From: Paracnuella aquatica
GTDB taxonomy: Bacteria > Bacteroidota > Bacteroidia > Chitinophagales > Chitinophagaceae
Length of the DNA stretch: 64,000 bases
Assembly: GCF_003332885.2 (NCBI RefSeq)
Contig: NZ_QOWJ01000003.1
Span: 124,001 to 188,000, forward strand
Direction: 5' to 3'
This document shows, in pieces, positions 15,822-25,351 of this stretch. The translations under genes and the position numbers were made by a program. Within the stretch, counting starts at the first letter, position 1, and each line of letters starts with the position of its first letter. The notes beneath the pieces were generated by a model. The model was not told the DNA's origin, did not search any database, and saw only the letters and a list, made by a program, of their open reading frames with translations.

Positions 15822-16847
15822 TCAGGCTAACTTCTTTTGCATATGTGCAGCCAATGCAAATGGAATGAGGCATACGGGCCAGATAATATATTGCAGGAAA
15901 AGAATGGAGTTGAAGTAAACAAAAGTCATCATCACCATGGTGCAACAAACCCACATGCCGGCTTTTTCTTTTAGGTAGCTTAGGTAAATGATGCCCATGA
16001 GCAGGAGCATCGGTGCTTTAGCAATGAGGCCGGAAAACCAGGTGAACTTTTTAGCCAGCACCACATCAAACGATGGTGCGGCGATAATATGCGCATCGCC
16101 AAAACGCGTTGCGGAAAACAAGATGGATTTGATAAAACTTTCCGCATCTGCAACAATGAACGGCAGTGATGTGAGTAGTGGAATGCTGCCAATCAATAAC
16201 AGCTCAAGAAACATATTTTTAAAGCGGTTATTTTTATCGCCGGTTTGCCATAAATAAATGAGGTACAGCGGCAGTAAAAATATTGCCACCTGTTTGATGC
16301 CCAGTGATAGGCTGAGCGCCAATAAAGAAAGTGTGCGCTGCCGGTTTAACAACACCAGAGAAAGCAGTAAAAAGAAGATTGCGGGAAACTCAATGTGGTG
16401 CACCCGCACAATATAGATGCTCCAACGGCCTAATATGAGGGTCATTGCGGCGGCAAACCCAAGCAGCGTTAAGCTTCTGTCACGAAAGAATTTCAGCACC
16501 AGTGTAGCAATGCCGATGTTGAAGATGAGCGACACCGGCCGCCAGAAATAGATCCAGTCGGCAAACGTTGTCAACCCAAGTTTTTGCACCAGCGCAGAGA
16601 GCAAATAAGTAACCGGGAAATAGGTGGCGTATTTATTATTGAAATTCATGTCGCTGGCCAGGATCCGTGCATAAGGATTTTCGCCGTTGATGATTCTGTT
16701 CCCTTCCAGCCAGATGTAGTAAATGTCTTCCTGCAGCAGCGATGCAGCCGGTTTCAGCCAAAAGCCAATATGTACCATGCAAGCCATGCCAACAAGGGGC
16801 AAGAGTAACAACCAATACGTTTGTTCTTTTTTAAATGCTGCTAACAT
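15822..16847 (-). CDS. Polytopic membrane protein, GT-C glycosyltransferase-like
   Basis: A 341-aa integral membrane protein with about eight to ten hydrophobic segments spread over its length (for example LLLLPLVGMACMVHIGFWL, SLIFNIGIATLVLKFF, FPAIFFLLLSLVLLN, LFLQYIIWPVCLIPFALAAH). The first periplasmic loop contains an acidic LLQEDIYYIWLEGNRIINGENPYA patch, in the position where GT-C glycosyltransferases carry their catalytic Asp/Glu. This resembles GT87/DUF2029-type mannosyltransferases and related polyprenyl-sugar-dependent enzymes. Donor and acceptor are unknown. It is transcribed alone on the minus strand; no cell-envelope biosynthesis cluster surrounds it. The assignment rests on overall build, not on a decisive motif. 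Confidence 0.65.
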   Translation of the reverse strand: MLAAFKKEQTYWLLLLPLVGMACMVHIGFWLKPAASLLQEDIYYIWLEGNRIINGENPYARILASDMNFNNKYATYFPVTYLLSALVQKLGLTTFADWIYFWRPVSLIFNIGIATLVLKFFRDRSLTLLGFAAAMTLILGRWSIYIVRVHHIEFPAIFFLLLSLVLLNRQRTLSLLALSLSLGIKQVAIFLLPLYLIYLWQTGDKNNRFKNMFLELLLIGSIPLLTSLPFIVADAESFIKSILFSATRFGDAHIIAAPSFDVVLAKKFTWFSGLIAKAPMLLLMGIIYLSYLKEKAGMWVCCTMVMMTFVYFNSILFLQYIIWPVCLIPFALAAHMQKKLA

Positions 16848-17074
16848 GCGCTGCTAATTTTTAAATCTTCCTGCTAAAAATGTGTAGTGCTTAATGGTTG
16901 TAATCGCTAGTTGTATAAAGGATAGTAAAACCTTAGTATAAATAAACTTCTGATGTTATAGCTTGTAAAGTTACCAGTCTGGAATGGGGATAACAATTAG
17001 GTTGATAAAAAATGGTTTTCTCGGTTAACCGTGACAGTAATATAATGCTGCTTGGTAACACTGTTGCTATTGTT

Positions 17075-17172
17075 GCCGAATAGTATTGCCAGCCGCACAA
17101 GTGTGCGATCCTGAAACAAGTTCAGGACAGGCAGCAACAGGTGCACAACAGCATTACAAAAGCTGATAACAC
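17075..17172. repeat. Dispersed intergenic repeat, copy 2, with nested palindrome
   Basis: Matches 14834-14902 at both ends but is interrupted after ACAAGTGTGCGA by a palindrome TCCTGAAACAAGTTCAGGA (17109-17127). That palindrome shares the GAACTTGTTTC core (reverse complement) with the repeats at 11410, 29252 and 29349. The rest of 16848-17074 shows no gene. Confidence 0.7.
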
Positions 17173-17200
17173 AAAAAAAGCCCCCGCTTTCGCAGGGGCT
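17173..17200 (-). terminator. Terminator after ahcY
   Basis: On the minus strand AGCCCC-TGC-GAAA-GCG-GGGGCT folds into a GC-rich hairpin followed by seven T residues (A run at 17173-17179 on the + strand). It lies 26 nt past the ahcY stop. Confidence 0.85.
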
Positions 17201-17225
17201 ATGATTATATATCAGGTATCAGCTA

Positions 17226-18554
17226 TTAATAACGATACGCTTCCGGCTTGAACGGACCTTCTTTAGCGATGCCGAGGTACTCGGCTTGTGCAGTAGTCAG
17301 TTCGTCCAGCTCCACACCAATTTTAGCGAGGTGCAGGCGGGCCACTTTCTCGTCGAGGTGCTTTGGCAGCACATATACTTTGTTCTCGTAGCTGTCGCCG
17401 TTTGTCCACAGCTCAATCTGGGCCAAGGTTTGGTTAGAGAAAGAGTTAGACATTACAAACGATGGGTGACCGGTAGCGCAACCGAGGTTCACCAGGCGGC
17501 CTTCGGCCAGCAGGATGATGTCTTTGCCATCTACATTGTAAATGTCAACCTGTGGTTTTACGGTATCTTTTGTATTGCCGTAGTTTTCGTTCAACCAGGC
17601 AACGTCGATCTCGATATCAAAGTGACCGATGTTACAAACAATGGCTTTGTCTTTCATCAGCTTGAAATGATCGCCGGTGATCAGGTCGCGGCAACCCGAA
17701 GCGGTAACAACAATGTCAGCTTCTTTTACAGCGTCGATCATTTTCTTTACTTCAAAGCCGTCCATAGCAGCTTGCAGGGCGCAGATAGGATCGATCTCGG
17801 TAACAATCACCCGGCAACCAGCACCAGCCAGTGAAGCCGCAGAGCCCTTACCCACATCGCCATAACCACCAACAACAGCTACCTTACCGGCCAGCATAAC
17901 GTCAGTAGCCCGACGGATAGAATCCACCAGTGATTCTTTACAGCCGTATTTGTTATCGAATTTCGATTTGGTAACCGAATCGTTTACGTTGATTGCAGGC
18001 ATGGGCAGGGTGCCTTTTGCCATTCTTTCGTATAAGCGGTGTACACCGGTAGTTGTTTCTTCGGAGATACCTTTTACGTGTTGTACCAGCTCGGGGTATT
18101 TGTCCAGCACCATGTTGGTGAGGTCGCCACCATCGTCGAGGATCATGTTCAGCGGACGATCGGCGCCACCAAAGAACAAGGTTTGCTCAATACACCAATC
18201 AGCTTCTTCCTGCGTTTGACCTTTCCAGGCAAACACGCCAATACCGGCAGCGGCAATAGCAGCAGCGGCCTGGTCTTGCGTAGAGAAGATGTTGCAGGAG
18301 CTCCATTTTACTTCGGCACCCAGGGCAACCAGGGTTTCAATCAGCACCGCTGTTTGAATGGTCATGTGCAGGCAACCGGCAATGCGGGCACCTTTCAGGG
18401 GCTGCGATGCAGCGTACTCCTGGCGGATGGACATCAGGCCGGGCATTTCGGCTTCGGCCAGACGAATTTCTTTACGGCCCCATTCGGCGAGGCTCATGTC
18501 TTTCACCTTGTACTTCAGCGAGAAGTCGATGTTGGTGTTTACGGCTGTTGACAT
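17226..18554 (-). CDS. ahcY: Adenosylhomocysteinase (S-adenosyl-L-homocysteine hydrolase)
   Basis: Converts S-adenosylhomocysteine to adenosine and homocysteine, removing the inhibitory product of SAM-dependent methylation and feeding the methionine cycle. The start at 18554 gives 442 aa, the usual length for this group; the frame extends further to 18614 but without protein-like sequence. The N-terminal substrate domain has [17 protein letters not shown] and [15 protein letters not shown]. The NAD-binding Rossmann motif is [13 protein letters not shown], and [15 protein letters not shown] holds the active-site Lys and Asp. The C-terminus KPEAYRY is the conserved tail that reaches the neighbouring subunit. 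It is a single gene with its own terminator. Confidence 0.98.
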   Translation of the reverse strand: MSTAVNTNIDFSLKYKVKDMSLAEWGRKEIRLAEAEMPGLMSIRQEYAASQPLKGARIAGCLHMTIQTAVLIETLVALGAEVKWSSCNIFSTQDQAAAAIAAAGIGVFAWKGQTQEEADWCIEQTLFFGGADRPLNMILDDGGDLTNMVLDKYPELVQHVKGISEETTTGVHRLYERMAKGTLPMPAINVNDSVTKSKFDNKYGCKESLVDSIRRATDVMLAGKVAVVGGYGDVGKGSAASLAGAGCRVIVTEIDPICALQAAMDGFEVKKMIDAVKEADIVVTASGCRDLITGDHFKLMKDKAIVCNIGHFDIEIDVAWLNENYGNTKDTVKPQVDIYNVDGKDIILLAEGRLVNLGCATGHPSFVMSNSFSNQTLAQIELWTNGDSYENKVYVLPKHLDEKVARLHLAKIGVELDELTTAQAEYLGIAKEGPFKPEAYRY

Positions 18555-18651
18555 TATTAAACTGTTTGTTTTTGTAATCAAAAAAGCAAATGGAAGACTG
18601 GAAAAAGGGAGCATTTGAATACGCCTCAGATTCCGCCTTTGTTTTGCTGGG

Positions 18652-18659
18652 CAAAGTTA
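18652..18659 (-). promoter_or_regulatory. Possible -7 box of ahcY
   Basis: On the minus strand this reads TAACTTTG, matching TAnnTTTG. The start codon is about 98 nt away, which would leave a leader of some 90 nt. No -33 TTTG was found at the usual spacing. Confidence 0.35.
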
Positions 18660-18749
18660 GCCAACCAGGTTATTTTCCTGTAATAAATAAAGAATTTAGG
18701 AAAAATGGCGGTCTATGCGGTATTTTTCAGGATAAAACTGTATTGAGCC

Positions 18750-19238
18750 ATGGCTAATGGAGCGCAAACAGGCGAAATGCCTGTTTTGGATAAAAAAGAC
18801 CTGGAGATACTGAAGTTGCTGCAGCAAAATGCACGGATGACCATCAAGGAAATTTCGGAAAAAGTGCATCTCAGCACTACGCCGGTGCACGACCGCATCC
18901 GCCGGCTGGAAGCCTCCGGCGTGATCATGCAGTACGCCACCATTGTAAATGGTGCCTTGGTGAAAAAAGGCCTGATGACGATCTGTTATGTTTCCATCAA
19001 GCAACACAGCAAAAACGCAGGCGCTAATTTTATCAAATCAATACTCGAAATGGAAGAAGTGGTGGAATGCCTCACCATTTCCGGCGAGTTTGATTTTATG
19101 CTGAAAGTGGTATCGGAAAACATGGATGCCTATTACAATTTTCACGTCAACAAACTGGGTGAGCTGGACAATATTGCCAACGTGCAAAGTGTGTTTGTGA
19201 TGGGCGTGGTGAAACAAACGCACCAGCTGGTTTATTGA
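18750..19238 (+). CDS. Lrp/AsnC family transcriptional regulator
   Basis: A 162-aa regulator of the leucine-responsive/asparagine type. The N-terminal winged helix-turn-helix is clear: LDKKDLEILKLLQQNARMT, IKEISEKVHLSTTPVHDRI and RRLEASGVI. The C-terminal half is the effector-binding RAM/AsnC domain with FIKSILEMEEVVECLTISGEFDFMLKVV, a typical ligand-binding and oligomerisation segment. Such proteins control amino-acid metabolism genes, often including their own. It is divergent from ahcY (about 195 bp between starts). The stop codon lies inside the left arm of a large inverted repeat at 19235-19541. Confidence 0.93.
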   Translation: MANGAQTGEMPVLDKKDLEILKLLQQNARMTIKEISEKVHLSTTPVHDRIRRLEASGVIMQYATIVNGALVKKGLMTICYVSIKQHSKNAGANFIKSILEMEEVVECLTISGEFDFMLKVVSENMDAYYNFHVNKLGELDNIANVQSVFVMGVVKQTHQLVY

Positions 19239-19541
19239 GGATTGCGGATTGTGTGATTTCGGATTGCCGATTTTGGATTGCGGAACCCTTGCTTTTACCG
19301 AACCGTCATTGCGAGGCGCAGCGGGAAGGTATGATACAACGGCAATCGGTGCGCCGAAGCAATCTCCTGCTATGCCGGCGGCTTCCTCGAATCCATTACT
19401 GTCAATTAGATTGGTGTGATCAGGAGATCGCTTCGGCGCTGCAGATTCGTTCATTTAAAAAACGGCTTCAGCGCCTCGCAATGACGATGCAACATGCGCA
19501 AGGGCTCCGCAATCCGAAATCCCAAATCCGCAATCCTCAAT
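19235..19541. repeat. Long interrupted inverted repeat (MITE-like)
   Basis: Outer arms: TTGAGGATTGCGGATT...GATTTCGGATTGC (from 19236) and its complement GCAATCCGAAATCCC...AATCCGCAATCCTCAA (19509-19540), about 34 bp with few mismatches. Inner arms: CGTCATTGCGAGGCGC (19304-19319) against GCGCCTCGCAATGACG (19471-19486), and GCGCCGAAGCAATCTCCTG against CAGGAGATCGCTTCGGCGC. The centre is near 19385-19415. It contains no gene and occupies almost the whole gap between the regulator and the acyltransferase. Confidence 0.85.
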
Positions 19542-19595
19542 GCATTTACACCGCATTTAACTTCAGCCTCGTTATCTTGCCCCTAAAACCAATTA

Positions 19596-20372
19596 GTGAA
19601 TTACCTGGTCCGGCCGCTGCAAGTCCTGTATAACATCTACGCCATGGTGCTGTTTGTAGCCATCATGCTGCTCCTGTTTCCTTTCGTTATCATTGCTTCG
19701 TTTTTTGGTAAAATAAAAGGCGGCAACGCCATCTGGCGCATCTGCTGCATCTGGGGCGACCTTTGGTTTCCACTCATTGGCATCATCCACCGCAACCGCT
19801 TTGAAGTGCCGCTGCACAAAGGCGAGCCGCAGATTTTTGTAGCCAACCACGTTTCTTACATCGATGCGGCCATTATTGTAAAAGTGTTCCGCCTGCCGCT
19901 GCGTGCCCTGGGCAAAGTGGAGCTGAGCAAAGTGCCGCTCTTTGGATTTATTTACCGCAATGCCATCGTTACCGTCGACCGCAGTTCGGCGGGAGCACGG
20001 GCCAAAAGCGTGGCGCAATTAAAAGCCGTGCTGCGCAAAGGCATATCCGTGCTGGTATTTCCCGAAGGCACATTCAACGAAACCGGCGGGCCGCTCAAAA
20101 GCTTTTACGACGGTGCATTCCGCGTGGCCATCGAAACCGGCACACCCATCCGGCCCGTGCTGCTGCTCGACACCTGGAGCCGCATGCCGCCAGGCAAATT
20201 GTTTACCATCACGCCGGGGCGCAGCCGCGCTGTTTTTTTGGAGCCGGTGCCCGTGGACGGATATACCTTGCAGGATGTGGCAGCCCTGCGCGAAAAAGTA
20301 TATGCCATGATGGAAGCAGGGCTGGTGGCCCACAAAGCCGCGTGGATCAGGCAGCAACCGGTGCTGGCCTGA
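19596..20372 (+). CDS. 1-acyl-sn-glycerol-3-phosphate acyltransferase (PlsC family)
   Basis: A membrane-bound lysophospholipid acyltransferase, 258 aa. It transfers an acyl chain to the sn-2 position of lysophosphatidate or a related lipid at the inner membrane. Start is a GTG at 19596, giving the N-terminus MNYLVRPLQVLYNIYAMVLF; an ATG 48 nt further would remove this membrane segment. The catalytic NHxxxxD motif is Asn84-His85 to Asp90 (NHVSYID). The substrate motif FPEGTFNETGG appears near residue 152. An N-terminal hydrophobic hairpin spans about residues 12-38. The gene lies 55 nt after the inverted repeat and 112 nt before priA on the same strand. Confidence 0.92.
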   Translation: MNYLVRPLQVLYNIYAMVLFVAIMLLLFPFVIIASFFGKIKGGNAIWRICCIWGDLWFPLIGIIHRNRFEVPLHKGEPQIFVANHVSYIDAAIIVKVFRLPLRALGKVELSKVPLFGFIYRNAIVTVDRSSAGARAKSVAQLKAVLRKGISVLVFPEGTFNETGGPLKSFYDGAFRVAIETGTPIRPVLLLDTWSRMPPGKLFTITPGRSRAVFLEPVPVDGYTLQDVAALREKVYAMMEAGLVAHKAAWIRQQPVLA

Positions 20373-20484
20373 CCAACTGTGCCGTTCGGCAGCTTCCGCT
20401 TATCTTGCAGCCGTTTCGCTACGCGTTTTTACCAATAAAAAGACAGCTTAAACCTGGGTTTCTTTCAAAGAGAAACAAGGGCCT

Positions 20485-22926
20485 ATGTTCGCCGAAATCA
20501 TCATACCGCTGGCCTTGCCCAAAAACTACACCTGGGAGGTGCCTGCAGCGCTGGAACAGCGCATGCAGCCGGGCTGCCGTGTGGAAGTGAACCTGGGAAA
20601 AAATAAAAAATACGCCGGCGTGGTAAAACGCCTGCACAGCGATAAGCCCACTACTTTTGAAGCCAAAGAAATACTGAACCTGCTCGATGATGCACCCGTG
20701 GTGCAACCCTGGCAACTCAAATTTTGGGAGTGGCTGGCCGATTATTATATGTGCTCCGAAGGCGAGGTAATGGCGGCCGCACTGCCGGCACATTTCAAGC
20801 TTTCTTCCGAAACGGTCATTGTTTTTAATGAAGAATACGGGCAGGATTTTTCCGACCTTGATAACGAAGAATACCTGGTGGCCGAAGCGCTGCTGATGAA
20901 GCACGAACTGGGCCTGAACGAAGTGCAGCAAATATTGGATGTGCCGCATGTATATCCCATCGTAAACAAGCTTATTGCTAAAAAAGTGTGCTTTGTGTGG
21001 GAGTCGCTGAAGCAAACTTATGCACCCAAAAAAGAAGCCTTTGTTTTGCTGAACCCGCAGTACGGCAATGAGGATACATTGTCGGACCTGCTCAACAACT
21101 GGAGCCGTGCACCCAAGCAAATGGAATTGCTCCTCAGTTACCTGCACCTGATGCGCACCGGCGGCGAAGTGTTGAAAGCCGACCTGCTGAAAAAATCAAG
21201 CGCTACTGATGCGCAGTTGAAAGGCCTGGTGGAAAAAGATATCCTGCGCATCGAACGGCGCCACATAGATAGGCTGCATTACCTGCCCAAAGATGTGACC
21301 ATCGATTTTGATTTATCGCCGGCGCAGGCAACCGCATTTACCGAAGTAAAAGAATGCCTCGATGCCAAAAGCGTGTGCCTGCTGCACGGCGTAACCAGCA
21401 GCGGTAAAACGCATGTGTACATCAAGCTGATGGAGCAATACATGCGGCAGGGCAAACAGGTTTTGTACATGCTGCCCGAAATTGCGCTGACCTCGCAGGT
21501 CATCCGGCGGTTGCAAAAGCATTTTGGCGGCTACATTGGTATTTATCATTCCAAGTTCAGCCAAAACGAACGGGTGGAAATCTGGAACAAAGTAAAAAGC
21601 GGCGAGCTTAAAATTGTGCTCGGTGCACGTTCCTCGCTGTTCCTGCCTTTTTACAACCTGGGCCTCATTTTGTGCGATGAAGAGCATGATTCTTCCTACA
21701 AACAGCAAGATCCTGCACCACGTTACCATGGCCGTGATGCAGCCATTTATATGGCTTCGCTGTTGCAGGCAAAAGTGCTGCTGGGCAGTGCCACGCCTTC
21801 ACTGGAATCTTACTTCAATGCAAAGGGCGGCAAGTATGGGCTGGTAACCATTTCGGAACGCTACCGCGATGTGCAGATGCCCACCATTGAAATGGTGGAT
21901 ACCCGCATGGTGGCGAAGCAGGATGGCGGCAAGGTCATGATCTCGCCGCAGCTGCTGGAGGCCATGAAAGAGACCATTGCCAAAGGGCGCCAAGTGATTC
22001 TGTTTCAAAATCGCCGCGGATACTCACCCTACCAGTTGTGCACGGTTTGCGGCTGGATTGCGCAGTGCCGTCATTGCGATGTATCGCTTACCTACCACAA
22101 GTTTTCGAATAAATTAAAATGCCATTATTGCGGCAATATCTATCCACCGGCCAACACCTGTGCTGCTTGCGGCAGCGATAAGTTGCAGCAAAAAAACTTT
22201 GGCACCGAAAAGATAGAAGAGGTGCTGGATAAAGAGCTGGCCGATGCCCGCATTGGCCGCATGGACCTCGATACAGTGCGCAATAAAAATGCGCATGATG
22301 TGCTCATACAGCAATTTGAACAAAAAAAGCTGGATGTGCTGGTGGGCACGCAAATGGTGGTAAAAGGGCTCGACTTTGAAAACGTAGACCTGGTGGGCAT
22401 CCTGGATGCCGATGGCTTGCTGCACTTTGCGGAGTTCAGGGTAAACGAACGGGCTTTTCAATTGATGGAGCAGGTAAGTGGCCGCGCTGGGCGAAAACAT
22501 GGCGCGGGCCGGGTGCTCATTCAAACTACCACGCCATCGCATCCGATTTTGGGGTACGTGGCACGCCACGATTTTGTAGGCATGTATGTTGAAGAATTGG
22601 AAAAGCGTCGCATGTTTTTGTACCCGCCGTTCAGCCGCATCATTCATGTATCTTTCCGCCACAAAGAGCGGGATGTGGTGACCGATGCAGCACACCAGTT
22701 TGCCAATGCGTTGATGCATGTATTTGGTCAATACTTGGTGGGCCCCGCCGAACCGGTGGTGAACCGGGTACGCAATATGTACCTGATGGAGCTGTTGCTA
22801 AAACTGCCCCGCGATGGACAAACCATACAACGCTGCAAGGAAGCCATTGAAAAACAAATCGCGGCGTTGCACAATGAAAAGCGATTCCGAAACGTGGTTG
22901 TAGTGCCCGATGTAGATGCGATTTAA
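20485..22926 (+). CDS. priA: Replication restart helicase PriA (primosomal protein N')
   Basis: An 813-aa superfamily 2 DNA helicase that reloads the replisome at stalled forks. The N-terminal DNA-binding domain (MFAEIIIPLALPKNYTWEVP...) is followed by the helicase core: Walker A GVTSSGKTHVYIKL, motif II LCDEEHDSSYKQQD and the GSATPSLESY motif. The eight zinc-binding cysteines are between the helicase lobes, in CTVCGW, CRHCD, CHYCG and CAACGSD. Motifs LVGTQMVVKGLDFENVDLV and MEQVSGRAGRKHGAGRVLIQT complete the helicase. The gene is intact and of normal length. It is preceded by the acyltransferase gene and followed by murB, both on the same strand. Confidence 0.97.
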   Translation: MFAEIIIPLALPKNYTWEVPAALEQRMQPGCRVEVNLGKNKKYAGVVKRLHSDKPTTFEAKEILNLLDDAPVVQPWQLKFWEWLADYYMCSEGEVMAAALPAHFKLSSETVIVFNEEYGQDFSDLDNEEYLVAEALLMKHELGLNEVQQILDVPHVYPIVNKLIAKKVCFVWESLKQTYAPKKEAFVLLNPQYGNEDTLSDLLNNWSRAPKQMELLLSYLHLMRTGGEVLKADLLKKSSATDAQLKGLVEKDILRIERRHIDRLHYLPKDVTIDFDLSPAQATAFTEVKECLDAKSVCLLHGVTSSGKTHVYIKLMEQYMRQGKQVLYMLPEIALTSQVIRRLQKHFGGYIGIYHSKFSQNERVEIWNKVKSGELKIVLGARSSLFLPFYNLGLILCDEEHDSSYKQQDPAPRYHGRDAAIYMASLLQAKVLLGSATPSLESYFNAKGGKYGLVTISERYRDVQMPTIEMVDTRMVAKQDGGKVMISPQLLEAMKETIAKGRQVILFQNRRGYSPYQLCTVCGWIAQCRHCDVSLTYHKFSNKLKCHYCGNIYPPANTCAACGSDKLQQKNFGTEKIEEVLDKELADARIGRMDLDTVRNKNAHDVLIQQFEQKKLDVLVGTQMVVKGLDFENVDLVGILDADGLLHFAEFRVNERAFQLMEQVSGRAGRKHGAGRVLIQTTTPSHPILGYVARHDFVGMYVEELEKRRMFLYPPFSRIIHVSFRHKERDVVTDAAHQFANALMHVFGQYLVGPAEPVVNRVRNMYLMELLLKLPRDGQTIQRCKEAIEKQIAALHNEKRFRNVVVVPDVDAI

Positions 22927-23069
22927 TTGTGCTCAAACTTTCATTTTAAAACGCATTGGTGTAAAGCAAATAAAACTCCGTCCACAATTAATAGTCATTA
23001 TCATTTACATAAATCCGCTGCACCACCGCGCCGCTGCGTGAAACCCTAACCCCGAGATAAACACAACCC

Positions 23070-24089
23070 ATGCAACTGCACGAAAACATATCACTCAAAC
23101 CATACAACACATTCGGCATCGATGCCACGGCCCGCTACTTTGCTGCGTTTACCAGCATCAACGAACTGGAAGCACTTACCAACACGCTACAGGCTGCATC
23201 CAACAAGCAACTCATATTAGGCGGCGGCAGTAATATTTTGCTCACGCAAAACTTCGACGGCATTGTGCTGCACAACAAGATTGGCGGCATTGAACTGGTG
23301 GGTGAAGATGAGGAGCATTTTTATGTAAAAGCCGGCGCAGGTGTAGCCTGGCACCAGTTTGTGCTCCATTGCATTGAACACAATTATGCTGGCGCCGAAA
23401 ACCTGTCGCTGATACCCGGCTCAGTTGGTGCATCGCCCATGCAAAACATCGGTGCTTATGGTGTGGAGATAAAAGACATCTTTCACCAACTGGAAGCCTG
23501 GCATATTGGTGATAAAACCGTGCAACATTTTTCATTGGAAGAATGCCAGTTTGGTTACCGCGAAAGCGTTTTTAAACGAAAGCTCAAAGACCAGTTTGTG
23601 ATTACATCCGTTACTTACAAACTACACAAAACACCGCGCTTCAACACCAGCTATGGCGCCATACAGCAGGAACTGGAGGCAATGGGTGCAAAGGAGCTGA
23701 GCATCGGCCTCATTTCGCAGGCGGTGATCAACATCCGCTCTTCAAAACTTCCCGACTGGAAACTGGTGGGCAACGCCGGTTCGTTTTTCAAGAACCCAAC
23801 GATACCCAACGAACAGTTTGAACAATTGAAAAAACAGTTTCCGCAGATCGTTGCCTTTCCTTCCGGTACCGCGCAAACGAAATTAGCTGCAGGCTGGTTG
23901 ATTGAACAGTGCGGCTGGAAAGGTTACCGCAAGGGCGATGCGGGCTGCTATCCAAAGCAGGCGCTGGTGCTGGTAAATTATGGCAATGCTACAGGGCAGG
24001 AGTTGTTCGACCTCAGCGAAGAAATACTGCAATCGGTGCAGGCAAAATTTGGTGTGTTGCTGGAGCGTGAAGTAAATATCATTGGCTGA
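23070..24089 (+). CDS. murB: UDP-N-acetylenolpyruvoylglucosamine reductase
   Basis: Reduces UDP-GlcNAc-enolpyruvate to UDP-MurNAc in peptidoglycan synthesis, using NADPH and FAD. The 339-aa length is that of type I MurB. FAD-binding motifs are LGGGSNILLT near residue 52 and SLIPGSVGASPMQNIGAYGVEI near residue 112. The catalytic Ser is in NAGSFFKNP and the C-terminal general acid Glu in REVNIIG, as in family members. The insertion carrying the Tyr loop (GYRESVFK) is present, as expected of type I. The gap to priA is 143 nt. Cytoplasmic. Confidence 0.97.
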   Translation: MQLHENISLKPYNTFGIDATARYFAAFTSINELEALTNTLQAASNKQLILGGGSNILLTQNFDGIVLHNKIGGIELVGEDEEHFYVKAGAGVAWHQFVLHCIEHNYAGAENLSLIPGSVGASPMQNIGAYGVEIKDIFHQLEAWHIGDKTVQHFSLEECQFGYRESVFKRKLKDQFVITSVTYKLHKTPRFNTSYGAIQQELEAMGAKELSIGLISQAVINIRSSKLPDWKLVGNAGSFFKNPTIPNEQFEQLKKQFPQIVAFPSGTAQTKLAAGWLIEQCGWKGYRKGDAGCYPKQALVLVNYGNATGQELFDLSEEILQSVQAKFGVLLEREVNIIG

Positions 24090-24399
24090 AAATGGGCCTG
24101 TTTCGGTTATGAGTTGGCTGGCGCTGTCCTTACATTTAATAAGCGGCTTTATTGTCGGCGTGCAGTCTAAAACCCCTGAAAGCACTCGCTTTTATCCCTT
24201 TGATATATTATTAAATTGGCAATGTTTAATCTGTAGTTCGGTGCTGGCATTTGAATAAGCGATGAACTATTTGATGCGCAGCGACAGTGTTGGTTGATTC
24301 TATAGCGCTATTATTTCGCTAACTGTCCGATGCGGTCTGAAGTTTAGCCGGACAGCGTTTAATGTTCCATGGGTGAATGCAGCCTAAACCTTAAACACC
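24090..24399. other. Intergenic stretch, nothing recognised
   Basis: No gene-like frame on either strand, and no repeat family seen elsewhere in the window. A weak pair GTCCG...CGGAC is present near 24327 and 24351 but is not followed by T residues. The promoter of the LytTR gene must lie here; I could not place it. Confidence 0.5.
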
Positions 24400-25152
24400 A
24401 TGATCAGCGCCTTAATCATTGGCAGCGAGCTGGAGCATTGCACCACTTTGATGCAGCTATTGCAACAGCATTGCCCGCAAGTAAAGGTTGCTGATATCAT
24501 CCACTCCTGTGCCGCTGCTAACCAGGCGCTGCACACACATAATCCCGAACTTGTTTTTTTAGATGTAAGCGCTACCAACGGCGACGGATTTGACCTGCTG
24601 GAACATTTGCCCACCAATCGTTTCGGCGTTATTTTCATTAGCGACCACGAGCAATTTGCCGTAAAGGCCATCCGGTTCAATGCCTTGGGTTACCTCATCC
24701 GGCCCATCAATCCCAACGAGCTGCAGGAGGCAGTAACAAAGGCCGCACTGCACCAGCAACTGCACATGGCGCAGCAACTGGAAACACTGGTGAAAAGAAT
24801 GGAGCAAACAGCTGCACAGGTGCACAAGGTGGCAGTGCCCACGCAACAAGGCCTGCAAATGGTGGATGTAAACGGCATCATAAGTTGCACATCTGATAGC
24901 AATTACTCGGTGCTGCACCTGAAGCAAAAAGCGAAAATCGTTGTGTCCCGCACGTTGAAGGAAGTAGAGGAAATGCTGCAGGATTTTTCATTCGTTCGGG
25001 TGCATCATTCACACCTCGTTAACATCAATGAAATTGAAAAATACATCAAGGTCGAAGGCGGCTGCCTGGTCATGAGCGACGGCTCGCAAATAGATGTTTC
25101 GCGCAGCCGCAAAGAGGCTTTGCTCCATAAATTATTGCACCATAAAGCCTGA
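24400..25152 (+). CDS. LytTR response regulator with a degenerate receiver domain
   Basis: A 250-aa protein with an N-terminal receiver-like domain and a C-terminal LytTR DNA-binding domain (about residues 150-248; the conserved FVRVHHSHLVNINEI, then GSQIDVSRSRKEALL). In the receiver, Asp55 (VFLDVSATNGDGFDLL) is kept. The two acidic residues that normally bind Mg are replaced by Gly8-Ser9 (LIIGSELE) and the conserved Lys is Arg101 (LIRPINP). Phosphorylation is therefore doubtful; the domain may be an atypical receiver regulated by ligand or interaction. LytTR proteins bind direct repeats upstream of targets. No histidine kinase is adjacent, also unusual for this class. Confidence 0.88.
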   Translation: MISALIIGSELEHCTTLMQLLQQHCPQVKVADIIHSCAAANQALHTHNPELVFLDVSATNGDGFDLLEHLPTNRFGVIFISDHEQFAVKAIRFNALGYLIRPINPNELQEAVTKAALHQQLHMAQQLETLVKRMEQTAAQVHKVAVPTQQGLQMVDVNGIISCTSDSNYSVLHLKQKAKIVVSRTLKEVEEMLQDFSFVRVHHSHLVNINEIEKYIKVEGGCLVMSDGSQIDVSRSRKEALLHKLLHHKA

Positions 25153-25351
25153 GCTTTTCTGCCGCCCAATCAGCGATTTTTACCAATTGACATCCTCCTG
25201 AAGCCAACCGCTCAATATAGCTACCGTTTTAGTTTTTGTCGTAATAGATTTATACCACACACACAACCCCACTGCTCCCGTTCCCCGTTGCTAACAACCA
25301 TTTTCTTTCATCACCAGGTAAACTTTTGGTTTGCTGTAAAAACTATTTGCT

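Noticed and set aside
18555..18750. SAH riboswitch upstream of ahcY
   Set aside because: The leader is long enough, but I see no conserved riboswitch core, and known SAH riboswitches are mainly in other phyla.
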